In this document: positions 12,915 through 24,680 of the stretch, piece after piece
Numbering within the stretch: the first letter of the stretch is position 1
Layout: each line of letters begins with the position of its first letter
Assembly: GCA_036345935.2 (NCBI GenBank)
Contig: JADWOT020000356.1
Span: forward strand, 1-64,000
Length of the DNA: 64,000 nucleotides
Origin: Taenia hydatigena
Taxonomy: Eukaryota; Platyhelminthes; Cestoda; Cyclophyllidea; Taeniidae
Reading direction: 5' to 3'
Notes under the pieces: generated by a model
Seen by the model: the letters and a program-made list of their open reading frames with translations, nothing else
The model's database searches: none
Told to the model about the DNA's origin: nothing
Program-made: the position numbers and the translations under genes

Positions 12915-15900
12915 TATTGATACATGCAGGGTCGCTGGTACTTAAAGAGACTCACGCTTACCAACGTCAATAGCGAGGTTGGATGCAAACTTTTCAAAGA
13001 TGCATCTTTGCATTAAGTGCCTAATGCGATGGCATCTGCAGTAATACTGCTCCCAAGACGGAGTGTACACAGGCTATTTTTGCACCGCAAATGTGCGCCT
13101 CAATATTTTGTTGTGGTAGTCCTCATCCATGCCAAGCTGACAGATTTTCGCACACTAGTCATCATATTTATTGCACAGTACTTTTCACCATTTATTCTTC
13201 ACTCTTTAGCCCTAATTATTATGCTTGTGTCACCTGTCGTGCTGTCTCCAATGATTTGCAACGATTAACCTGAGCTTCTAGAGGTTCGAGGAGGAACGCT
13301 GTGCTACAGACTCATTATTCCTATTTTTAATCTGTTCATGTAGTTTGTAACAAAACATAAACATATGACGCAAAAATATGCAGAAAATGCCGTCATAATT
13401 TTAAGCCGCATTCACGAATTGGACAATTCAGCCAGGGCCGTGCGCGTCAACTTCATCGAGTATTTACGCGCACATGCACTTCATTTACGTAAAAAGTGAA
13501 AATTAAGGCAAACTAATTCCAACGGCCTGAAGGTCGAATGGTGGCAGCCTTAGCGATTAGCACGAAGTCAGTTTTGTTTTGTTCACACACGCATTCGTCT
13601 GCGGAGCGTAAGCGCAATGTATTTTTTGAATATTTTAGGTAATTCTCTATATTTTAAGACCATATTTCTTCGTTTTTATGACGTTATAGTTCTCGATGAA
13701 TTCACGGCACCACAAAGTGTTTGAATTTGCTAAATTAAAAGATTCGCAACAAATCTGTTAGATGGCTCTAAGCGTCTGCGTCCTTTCTTTAATAGCCTTT
13801 CACTGCATATTGTCTTTCTCCTGAAAGTAAAACTACGCCATTGCCACGAAGCCGCATCATAGAAGGCCGGAGGATTACCCACTCATATCATGCACCCCTT
13901 TAAATGCATTCCTCACTGCAACCCAAATTAACCTTAAACAAGGTGGATGGGCACACTCGTACGGATTCAAGGTTTACTCTCCCTCCATGCTTCTGGTTGG
14001 AAATCATTACTGCCACTTAGCATTTAAAACAGAAAAGCTGATAAAGAATGGTCAGACTTTTCAGTTTTGCGTAGAGTTTTACCCAATTTAATGCTTCTTT
14101 GCATTTGCAGAGAAAGCATTGTGCTACCAATCTATAATACAATAAAGATCCAAATGCAAAGCGTGCAGCAATTTCATTGTAGCTGTGGTAAGGGGGCAGA
14201 AGAGTAAAAGAACCTGGACATGGTGGGTGAGAGGACCCATCGACCACTCAACTGAGACTAATCAGAAGCGATATATACGATGAAGAGAGTACACTCGTCT
14301 ACAAATCAACCTCACAACGGCTTATTGGAAGCCGCACACAGCCAGAGCTTTCAGTGACTGCTTGACTAGACCTTCAGGTCGAGGCATTAGCTGCTAAAGG
14401 AACTGAACGTATGGGGATGGTTAAAGTTCTGGCATAGCAGCCCCAACTATTCTTTGACAATTGGAACAAAAATTGCGTATGCGCAAAAGTTGAATGCCTT
14501 GGATCTTATGATTTGCTGCTTTCCGCTTCAGGCCTCAAAAAATGTCCCATTGGTGCCTTCAGTTTAACATTTAATAACGAAAACTGCAAAACTACATAAC
14601 TAGCTTATACACCTTACTAATAGAAAACTAGTGAAAGTGGGTTGTTGACATTCTTAAATGCTCCTTATAATCTGGCATTTCCGAGTTGTTTATCTTCTTA
14701 CGTAGTAAGCTTATGAACGCCTTATATGTTCCAATTTTACATGCTAACCTTTATCTGTGCAAGCTTATGTAGTAGACCCGCAGGACAAAAAAACCGCTTT
14801 ACAAACCAAAACAAAAATGTACTTGCAGCATGTGAGTCTGGCTTAAGAGATCAGCGCTTTGAAGGTCGCAAATGATGTCCGATCAACAAAATGAGAAAAA
14901 ATGAGCCAAGGTCAAGACAGAAAGGGACTGGAGTGTAAGATTGCTGAAATTTATAAACGCACTAAAATAGAAATGCTCAATGATATCGTATAAAATCTTA
15001 TTTACAAATGTAAAGGCCTAGAGGAAGTGCTGGAGCGGCAATACGTAGCTTTGGATCTCTTAAGCGGCAGTTCCAACATGAAGACGGAAGGCGAGGAAAG
15101 CAGGCGAAGCACTTATTTTCGACTCAGAAGACGAGGTTGGGTTCCTTGATGAGGTTGAGGCAAGTGAGTGATTTTCTATCTATCACATTCCCTTGGACGA
15201 ATCATGCGACTATTTTACCCATGTTTTTAAGTATTTACATTAGATTATTCACATTAACACCGTATCCCGACTAAAATACGCCCTCAATGGGTAGATCATT
15301 GAGAATTTCTTTATAGTTGATCGAGAAACGCAGTCAGGATAGCTAATGGATTTGTTCTGTGCTCATCTATTGTTTAAAGCCATGCTGATTTAATGCGTGT
15401 CAATTTTGTCTCACATGGAGAGAACGATGCATCGTGCAAAACATTGCCAGTTGGTAGACCACTAACTACGCTTAATGCAGTTGCACATTAATATTGCTTC
15501 CAGGAGAGATTGGTTTGCAAAAGCAAAAATCGTGTCGACAAGCTGGCAAAGAAGTTGATGCCTGCACTTTGGACTTAATGCAATTTCGTTATTCCAGCTA
15601 TTGTGAATGCCGCCAAAGCATTTGTGGCAGTGTTTGTTCATCCTGTTCTTCCTGCAGTGGAGCCATGTGCTTGTAGTCGCATCCAAATTGTATTTTAATG
15701 TATAGGATAGCATTTCAAGTGGAATTTTAGTTTGCTTAATAACTTGACTCATTGCTAGGTCACCAAAGCCACTTGTGTAGTTTATGCTATGACCTTAGAG
15801 GCGTTTTTTGCATCTTGCCACTCAAGATCACCCGCGACCAAATATGCATCCTAAGAGATAACCGTTAGTGACTTCATTTTCTCAAGAATATACTATTTCT

Positions 15901-18299
15901 CCAACACGTCGCTTTAGCTACTCACATCTCCAGCGGCCAAATGGCATTTATAAATATGCTCCAAGTTAATTTGTCTCACACACTGAACTTCATGTGGTTT
16001 CAAAACCATGGAATTTCTCGCCACTTCCACCTACTAACTTCCAACCGTAGTATGACAGCACGAAATTCGATTCGAAAATGTTTTGATCTAAATTTTGTCA
16101 CAAAGGACTTCAAAAGATTTGACTTATTGAACATCAAGTTTTTACCACTCACTTAGACGATCCTTTTCGTGTAGAATAGCACCACATCCACACGGTCAAC
16201 CCATACTTATAGATGATGCAGCAATAATTTTTTTGCGCTTTTCTTTGGCAAAGCACCCTTGTGTCTCTTTAAGCACATGTGAATGGGAAGACACTAGTTT
16301 CCCAGGACTCCTGGATTTCTTCAATTATTTCGGATTCGATTCCAGGGACGCGTTTCTTTCTACATTGAAATGTGAGCGCAACAAGTGCATGTGAATGAGT
16401 AGCTGACCAATTGTCCATCAAACCGACTAATGTTTGGTTAACAGTAAAGTTTGGGTAACGACGACCCTTGGTAGCAGTTGCACTAGCTCAATGCTTTTTA
16501 GGCTAGGATACCCTTTACCTAAACATTTTACTACATATTCAGGATAATACATTATAGTATGAACCCCATAGCCTCTCCTTTATATTACTCACCACAAAAC
16601 TTCGCCGTGAGGCGATTGTCAAATGAGTTTGTATACCATCCTTTTAATGTTTGAGTTCTTACCATATTTAGACCCCTACAATAGTAGTTAGTAACCATCT
16701 ACTCAGCTATGGCCCAGGCAAACATCTCCATTTATCGACGCATTCCACTTAACTGGTAATGTGGAATAACTTTGTCTGGCCTCACTTTAGAGCGTTTTAA
16801 TTTACCTTGGCTTTATAGTGATTGTAAGTACACTTGAGTTTAGTCGTGATTGCTAAGCGACAGTTCCAGAGGTGGGGTTAGAGCACTATCATTATCCGGT
16901 ATCGCTGATGTCTTACTGGGTCTAAAAAAGCCCAGTGTTCTAAGTTACGGCTACCTCTCTTTTTTCTGAGGGGTTTAATTCAGACAATGACGATCGCATT
17001 TCTTTAACATTAAAATCCAAAAATTACTATTACAATTTAAATAAAAGCGAATGGAATCTATGCGAGTAGAAGAAAATAGAGCAGCATAGTTGGCAAAAAT
17101 AACCACACAAGATTAGCAGAGAGAAAAGCAGAACTGACAATTAGGAAGCCGAAACGAGAGCGAAATAAGGGTAAAGGAGAGCCTATTGACAGCGATTAGG
17201 CATTTTCGTCTGCAGTTTAAAAAATTTTCCATCAAAGTGAGACCGCTTTAAGCTCGATGCGCTTGTTTTCGAAAAACTTTCTGCTTTTGCCTGCGTTTTG
17301 TGTTGCGGACTACTCTAGCATACTTAACCAAGGCTTACCTTCCAAAAGACAAATTTCCTATTCTATGCTCTGTTTACGCCATTTGCGGATGCCTTATCCT
17401 CAGCATTCTTTGGGATCATCTTTCAAAAACCGCACTTCTAATTGGCTGCTTCGTTACTGCAGTGGCGTCAATCACTCTCTGATTTGTGCCTAATAACGCA
17501 TCACCATTGGGTATATTCTAGACTCTTTATGCTTTACTTGGAATCTGCGTTAAGAGAATAGCGGTTCTGGCTCAAATACCACCTCATTATACAATAGTTA
17601 ATATGGACATTCGCATTCTCTCGCCATCTACCCATCATTGTATTTCCCACTACCTAGTTCTTTGTCCGTTCTGCTTTGTAATCTACTCACAACCGGTCTT
17701 CTACCTATCAACCACCTGTGCCACCTCCTTATCCGTCTGTCTGTAATCCACCAGCCCCCCACTCTGTCGTTCAAAGACGTCAAAGTGCTAGAAGAGACAA
17801 AAAAATCAGAAAGTGCGTGTTAGATATGCCACCGCCTTTCCCTCCACTCCTAAATCATCCTCTTTCAGCCCTTTTTACTGCCTTATTCACATCCTGCTTT
17901 GTCGCATCAGGAGTCCAAGTGCGTTTCACACGTCAAGGGATAACTTTGTTTTAAGTCTTGAAGTGTACCGCGAAAAAGAAGCACTTAATTATCACAAAGC
18001 TGGTTCCAACGTTCTTCTTTTTGGCATGTAACCGAGAGCATGGGTGAATGAGTGAATTTTATAGGTATGTGAAAACTTGAGTGTGCCACTCATGAAATTC
18101 GAATTCCATTCATCTAGTCAATTCCCCTCATATTTTACTTAGTCTAACAGCCAGATGGGAGGGCAAGCGAATCATTTCAAAAACAGATAGGAGCAAGAGG
18201 AAAAGAAATAAGGCTCGCTGCGCCACAGCAATATGCGGAGTCATCCATCCCTACCATCTGTTTTTAATTCCTACGACTTCATATTACATTACCTCTGTT

Positions 18300-18405
18300 C
18301 TAGTCATTCCTTCATCGCTTTCAGCTGAGTACCTATGTTACTTCGCTCCTACCGAATAACTGCACGCACCGCCACCGTCATCTCAATGAAAGGCAACAAT
18401 TCCTA
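18300..18405 (+). repeat. Diverged local duplication, unit 1
   Basis: This segment aligns with about 18625-18740, sharing the order AGCTGA, a CTACCGAA core and then GACAACAATTCCT-like sequence (GGCAACAATTCCT here). The units lie about 330 bases apart in direct orientation and are clearly diverged. It may be an old local duplication or two copies of a dispersed repeat. Confidence 0.5.
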
Positions 18406-18624
18406 CTAGATTAGATTGTGGTTGTGAAACAAAAACGCACCTGTGTTATCTCCATATAAATCCAGTGGGTTTAGCGACCGACTCCTTAATTTTGCTGTGT
18501 CTCTTTGCCTTAAATGCTGACACGTCGAAGAATTGTGCATGATCCCCATACATTGTCCATTTTCAAACATTTGTCTGCTCGCTGAACCTCCCTACTTCCA
18601 CACTTACCACTTTTCACGTCTTTC

Positions 18625-18740
18625 CCTCTATTTCAATCATGGCTTTGCGCCTTTTAGCTGAACATTAACGTAACTTTGCACCTACCGAAGAACCGAATGG
18701 GTCACTACTGCGAATCGCAATGCAAGACAACAATTCCTCC
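18625..18740 (+). repeat. Diverged local duplication, unit 2
   Basis: This is the second unit of the pair described at 18300-18405. It lies about 110 bases beyond the stop of the zinc-finger gene, on the 3' side of that gene. It may overlap that gene's transcribed 3' flank. Confidence 0.5.
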
Positions 18741-18850
18741 AAGCATCATCACACTAAAGTATTGCAAAATTGTAGTTAAAAAGGCCAGTATAAAAAGCAT
18801 TTGTTATATATATTTTCATGTTAGCACCTAAATGCATTTTCCTTTTGATA

Positions 18851-20034
18851 TTATCTGGTAGGATCTGAGGCATCCTCCCCCTCTTTCTCATCCGCATAGG
18901 GACTGAGTGCAGCACGCATGAGGCGAACACGCAGACGGTCAATGATGTCCCGTTCAGTTGGGTGCTCATGTTCTGTGTGTGATAGTAATACATCCAACTG
19001 GTCAAAAGTGGATCCGCAAACATTGCAGCGGTACTCTATTCTGCGCCTTTTTTTCAGGAGGACACCCGTCCACCTCTTCAGACGTAGAGGATTAAGGAGG
19101 CTCCAAGCCCTCTGGACTTCTTAGTTTTCTTAAAAACTCCTAAATCGATTCTGGCAGCTCAAATACATCTTATGTAAAAAGGGATGTATAAAGCATTATT
19201 AATTAGCAGTAGTGGTAGAGCAGAAAAAAAAGTGACTGCAATCAAATCTTACCACCGTGTGTCTTTCTGTGGCGCACCATTTCCGTAAGCGTTTCGCAAC
19301 CTTAGAAGCATTGCACACAGAAGTAGAACTTGCAATAACTGTGACACAGAAGGTGTTCGTGCATTCCTTCCAAGTCGTCATGCTCTTCACCACACTCAGT
19401 ACATCTGTATTTACTATCAGCCTTCTTTTCACCTTTCACAACAATATAAAGCGAGAAACTATAAGAATTATGTAAAAATGGGAAAGTAATCTCAGACAAA
19501 TAGAATGGTGCACTGGCACATACATTTCCTTAAAATGGGCATCAAATTTCCATAGCTTTATACCACAGCTGCGTACAGAACAAATCCATGAGGCATCCTA
19601 ACTGCGTCGGTCGATCAGGTATTAGGAAATTGTCGACGACATTCCCGTCGAAGCTATAAGTTAGTCGCGGGTCATTGTTCTTGATCATCTTCTAATATAA
19701 ACACGTAATTGTGTAGGTAAGGAAACATCCAACAATGTTGAGGGAGATGCGACAAGTGAAAAATCATGCATTTACCTTTATCTCTTCAAGAAAATTACTC
19801 TCGTCTTCCGGGTTGGTCATGAGTGCCCAGATTAACCTCCTCTCGTCGTCCATCTCCTCTTTGGAACTTTCGCTTGGGGCATCTGGGATCACGTTTTCCT
19901 GCTTCGGTAGTTCCTCTGCGCCTTTAACATTACGAAAATTCTTAATATAAAACCGTTAAGCTTCTCTCGCCTAACACGGCTGTACTTCCTACTGTCTTAC
20001 CTTCTGTCTTCTTCGTGTCCCGACCTTGGCTCAT
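18851..20034 (-). pseudogene. Three-finger C2H2 zinc-finger gene, interrupted by an in-frame TAA
   Basis: Minus-strand exons are 20001-20034, 19776-19921, 19577-19691, 19253-19432 and 18851-19119. They join in phase to 248 codons ending at TAA 18851-18853. The first ATG is 20032-20034. All introns begin GT and end AG; the donors at 20000 and 19252 (GTAAG) are strong, while the exon-3 donor (GTACGC) is weak. Finger 1 has Cys109, Cys112, His125 and His129; finger 2 Cys137, Cys140, His153 and His157; finger 3 Cys190, Cys193, His206 and His209 or His211. Each is C-x2-C-x12-H. A basic run near residues 181-185 could be a nuclear signal, and the C-terminus is acidic. C2H2 fingers usually bind DNA, so a nuclear role is an inference. 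Codon 142, inside finger 2, is TAA (19302-19304). No splice choice avoids it without losing the finger's cysteines. It is therefore a pseudogene, a null allele or a base error. The orthologue is not identified. Confidence 0.75.
19302..19304 (-). other. Premature TAA inside zinc finger 2
   Basis: The stop sits two codons after the second cysteine of finger 2. The same frame then continues through the linker, His153 and His157 to a normal GTAAG donor. One substitution would restore an ordinary residue; a CAA (Gln) ancestor with C-to-T is one option, as are AAA or GAA. Confidence 0.85.
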
Positions 20035-23000
20035 TTTTTTTGAGCTTTGGTGACCTGACATCAGTTGCGACCTCCGTAGCGGCGATCTTGTAAGCCGATC
20101 TCACTCGTGAGACCTGAATTCGTTTCTTTCAGAATGATGCGTTTCTTACTTTGCGTGAAGGAAATCATCTGTGCATTTCAAGAACTAATGCACCAAGATC
20201 AAGCATCCAAAATGTCTCTGAACCTACCAATTGAAAGCTAATTGGACCAGAGTTGATGCATTATTAGGATTATTAGGCATCGCCGATAAGCGATGTAAGC
20301 ATAATAACGACCTTGTGTAAAATGGAACACTTAAATTTCCATGGTTTAGCACTTTAAGATAAATATTAAATTTTTACAAAGATGCATTACTTTCATGCAC
20401 ATTAAGATTTTATGACATGCCCGCTGGAGGATGAGTGTTGCTTTGAGTTATTTCTAAGCTTATTACTTGTTTTGTGATGTTTGTTTGACGTCGTGATGAT
20501 GGCTTAATTTAATTTTCCAAGATCGCGCCGCACCATGTTTTGCAAGTAAGACTCCCACCAATTCGAATAATTCAATGGCTAAGGTGTAAGTAGATGATGT
20601 AAAAGTGTTTGCAAACCCAGAGCGCTTTCTCTCCCAGTTCTTCTCAATGAGTCCTACTCTCCGCGGCTAATTTTTGACGCTCTCATGTGTCGTACTCCTC
20701 ACCAAACCCTCCCAATCAGACAATAGAACTTGCAGGTAGATTATGAGTGTAGTAGTGGTCACTGTGAGGTAAGGGTCAATTTGACACCATGGTGGAGGAT
20801 ACTATCCAATCTAATCTCCAACTCTCTCCACCCATTGACCACTCATCCCACACGCGCGTACCCAATACCGGAATTAATCGCACCTATCAATGACAAAGGA
20901 CGATTATAACAGGAAATGACAGGAGGTTCCAGTTCTAAATTCATTGACCACAACCAAGTGTTTATACTTCGCGATGACATCGATGGCATTGTTTTAATGG
21001 CTGCATGGTTGACTTGACCGATCATTTAGATGCAGGACTGGTGAAACCAATGACAAGGGACTAACTAATTACTGGTCGCGAAGAGTTTGATATGAGAATA
21101 GGAGCTTTTAGTAGTTTCACAAAGAACATACTGAAAACGATAAAAAGGCAACTCATTTATTCTCCGAGGCTTTGTTGAGTGTGATTGTTGAGTGCGCAAC
21201 TAGTTGACACTGCCACGTTTTTTCTAGATTTGTGCAGCTTTTCCAAGTCAGAAATAGGTTTTCTGTGATGAGACATTCCTGAAGTGGCACTCTTACAATT
21301 GACATCGCGTTGATGAGCAACTCTGCGAGCTGCTGATGACTGGCATACGTCAGGCTCAAGTCGTCAGCCCTTATCAGACCGTCCACTTTGAAAGTTTAAT
21401 GAGAACACTGAGGCCAGTGAGATGCAACTATATGATAAGCGCTGCATGTGGTAAACTCAGCACCAATGCGTAAATTATGTACGACCTAGTAAAGACGTCA
21501 CTTTTCCTGGAGGTTTCTCATCGAGGGACTTATTTCACCTCCATGCCACGAACACAACATTGCTTAACTTCTGAACTAGCTTCCTCCAGGCGCAGTGCTT
21601 AAGACCGCTTTTAGCGCCGGAACCAACACAACCTCCGCTAATGGATCACAAAACGTTGACGACCATTCCAGCCTACATTTTTAAGCACTTTAGTCGCAAT
21701 CTAGCTTGACATCTAGCAACGAGTTGATAGCTACTTTAGTCGTTATGAATGAGACACCTCTCGCCTCATATACAATGATAGTTACTGGTGTTAGGAAAAA
21801 TGCAAAAATTAGTCTACTAATCTGCACCAAACACTTGATGGCAGACTTTTTTGTAAGAATAATAAGTTTTGCAGCTTAATAAATGCAACGAAACAAATTT
21901 TCTTGCAAGCAAATATCTTTTATCTGCCAGTAAACTGTGTTTCAACTTTCCCAACCTGGTCAATTTTGGCATTCCTTGTCCAGATAGATATCAGGGTATT
22001 ACCCGGTTAGGAAATCACAATAAAAGCTCATGCTTTTTACAACCCTAGGTAAGTTCAGCAATGCTCCAGGAATGAAATAATAATAACTGTGCGACCCAGA
22101 TTTGTTCCTTGATGAGTCTAAACTGTAGATGCTGAGTCGATTTTCCGCCCTAGGATACTACTCTCTTCAAAACATGGAATCGAGCAGCAGCTGTTACGAA
22201 ATGTGAGCTGTAGCAATAATAAAAGTCTACAAAGGCGTTTCCGTGCTAAGTATACTAGAAAAAGCTTTTAAATTAATGCTGTGTAAAGAGGAGAGTAAAA
22301 GCGAGAAAAGGAGAAGCAGTGAGACAAAGAATAAATTTAAGTTCTGTGGAGCATCGGTAAAGGCGAAAGGAATTACAGGTGGTGATAAGTGTGATGAGAA
22401 GGAATGCGAATTTAGGGAGTTAAAGTGATAAAGTGAGGAAGTTCTGGAGCAGACGCAAAGACAAATGGGTGGGAAGAGACGCCTGTCCGTAAACCATACT
22501 GAGAGATTGGCTGCAAATGCAACAACATGGTTGCTGATTTGTGCTAGGGGAAACACGATGTGCCATACGCTGTGGGTGCAAACTTACTGAACCACCGCAT
22601 CTGATGATTTTACTCATTCTCGACACGGATCTAAGTCCCTCATTTAAGGGTATGGTCCATTTCTAGGTTAATAAGCAACACATGATCCGGATGAAAATGA
22701 CCGTATATTTTATGGTTTGGATGTTTGTTTGAGTTGTCAAACTCGTCATCTATGCGCTAAGAGTCTGATTTGCAGCCCAAGTCCGCCACATCGTGGGACA
22801 CTCGACTTTCTGTATCCAGTTTAAGCTTTTCGGTGTCATCAGATAGCCTTACGGAATACCTAGCAGCATCTTCACGATCGGATCAGCTTACTTTAGAGAG
22901 ACGTCTGATGTCTTAAGTTTTGCTGTCGCTGTCACCAACGGCATCCTGGAAGCAGGTAGAACTTGCACAACTTTGCTCATTCACGAAGAATACGAGACCA

Positions 23001-24062
23001 GTAGTTTACTCGCGTCTTAGCTGTTCAGTGCCGGTCACATACAAATGTTGGAGCTTAATGAACTTATCAGTCCTAAACAAGCAATCCACTTCTAAAATAA
23101 ACTGTTAAACGGGTTGAATGGTAGGAAAGACATGGACACGTATGAAAAGATCACCATGGATAAGCTCTGAAGGCTTGCCCAAACTTAGAAGAGGTCTGTT
23201 TTCCGCGTATAATGATGTCCAAAAATGGAGATATTGAATAAAAATAACCCCTTCTGATGATGGTAGCCTGCGCAAATTTCGACAAAATAATGGATATAAT
23301 TCCTATTGCCATTCGTGCTGCTTACTAATTCTAAGATTAAGGTGCATTTAGATATAATGGGTTTGTGATTGCTATTTGTAACTATTATTCTAAATTTCGA
23401 GAAAATGGCAAACCTGGGTAAAAGGTGGTTATCTACCAGTGCAGCAGACGCGAAGTCATAGCCCATTTTGACTTTGTTCATAAAGCTTTAGCTGCTTAGC
23501 AATTTAGTCTCAGTACCAGGCCATGACTTTAAGGGTAAACTATTTTGCCTCCTGCTGTGATTGCACTTATTGTTTCGTTGTTTCGTCGCAAGCGATAAGG
23601 ATTATGGTGGGAGTGTAGATTATGGCCTTCCTTATTATTCGAACACTAGATGAATGGAGCAGATTTAGGGACTACATCCAGAATTGCAATGCAGGTGCGA
23701 TCCTTGTGTTGAAATGAAATAAAGGTCAAAAGAGAAAGCGCATGCGTTTTGCCACGAATATTCTAAATATCGTTGCGCTTATGGACACAGTAGTCATCCC
23801 GTCATGGCCTATGCACATTTTGATTTGACCCAACCCCATTAAACTAGTACTTCGCATAATATGCTACTGGTAGAGAGTGCCTTTGACTGCAGGCCCGCTC
23901 AAATGGCCATCCACAATTTAGTGCCTAGCCTTGGGATTGTTTGCACTGATGGTCTCCCTCCTCTATAATAAAGGGTGGTGTGCAGCCGATGTCACCAATT
24001 TATCATCTTGCCCATCTCTTTTGTTATAGTATTGCACAGCGTTCTGCAAAGTTTTGTTTCAG
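20035..24062. other. Mostly non-coding stretch upstream of the zinc-finger gene
   Basis: No supportable gene. On the plus strand a good splice-acceptor-like tract (20120-20132) precedes a 35-codon ATG frame at 20134-20241, which could be chance. Around 22776-23100 two overlapping plus-strand frames look protein-like, but each contains in-frame stops and no domain is recognisable. Any promoter of the zinc-finger gene would lie in the first few hundred bases; I could not identify one. Confidence 0.4.
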
Positions 24063-24680
24063 CTTACAAGCGCAGCGAGACTTCGGACGCTGCCTGGTTG
24101 AAACTGTCCGGACATCCAGTAGTCTTCCCAGACAACGCTCGTAGTAATGGCAAGGTAGTCTTGTCCAATTAATTGAATTAACCAGACAACAATGACATCA
24201 AGAGGAACCAATCTACAGCAGGGATAGTCACCAAATCAACTGCTGCCTGATTGGCTAATAGCATTAGCGACGGCATGCACTTTACACGTAATGGACCAAT
24301 CTTGTTGGCATTATAATGATGATTGCCTGTCAATAGATTAAGTGAAGGGTGCTGCGATGAATGGTTAAGAAGTGCAACAAGTTCTAAAACATCGTGAGCA
24401 TTTAACAATTTCGCTACTCAAAATTAAGGAAGCATTCCCTCATAATGCGAAGGCACATATTGGAAGCGAGCTATTCAGTCTCCTCGACACATGCGCGCTT
24501 GATTTGTCGGATGCTCAAATAGGTATGCTAGAAGAGAGATTCTCCCATAGCCTCGAGCGTGAGCAATCAAGATTAAGAGCCAATAGCCTATCACTTCCAG
24601 CAAATGAGATCAGCCTTGAAGGATATATAGATCCCATTAAGGAGGTTCCGTGTCATTTCGATGCATGTGTGTGCATTTAA
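24063..24680 (+). CDS. Possible two-exon 3' end of an unrecognised gene
   Basis: A strong polypyrimidine-AG acceptor (AG at 24061-24062) opens a frame to 24155, followed by GTAGTC as donor. A second open segment, from about 24372 or from a later AG at 24427-24428 to TAA 24678-24680, encodes a helical, Glu/Arg/Leu-rich stretch of up to about 100 residues. The phases can be made to agree (24155 ends in phase 0; 24429 starts in phase 0). No domain is recognised, and a second frame of the first exon is also open. A chance origin is possible. Confidence 0.25.

Larger units (their letters stand above)
12920..18850. other. Long stretch without a convincing gene
   Basis: No domain, splice-consistent exon chain or RNA gene is recognisable over nearly 6 kb. 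A 96-codon minus-strand frame with an ATG (15462-15752) has clustered Cys and His residues but no standard finger spacing. A frame of that length is expected by chance here. AT-rich tracts and a diverged duplicated segment (about 18.30-18.41 and 18.63-18.74 kb) are the only structure noted. Confidence 0.5.

Noticed and set aside
19500..19600. Possible fourth zinc finger in exon 3 of the zinc-finger gene
   Set aside because: The finger-like pattern lies in a different frame from the exon start, has irregular spacing (C-x4-C and a Tyr in place of His), and breaks the phase that otherwise holds across all five exons.
22776..23100. Two overlapping plus-strand protein-like frames after a good acceptor
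   Set aside because: Each needs one or more in-frame stops to be read through, the two frames compete, and neither shows a recognisable domain.
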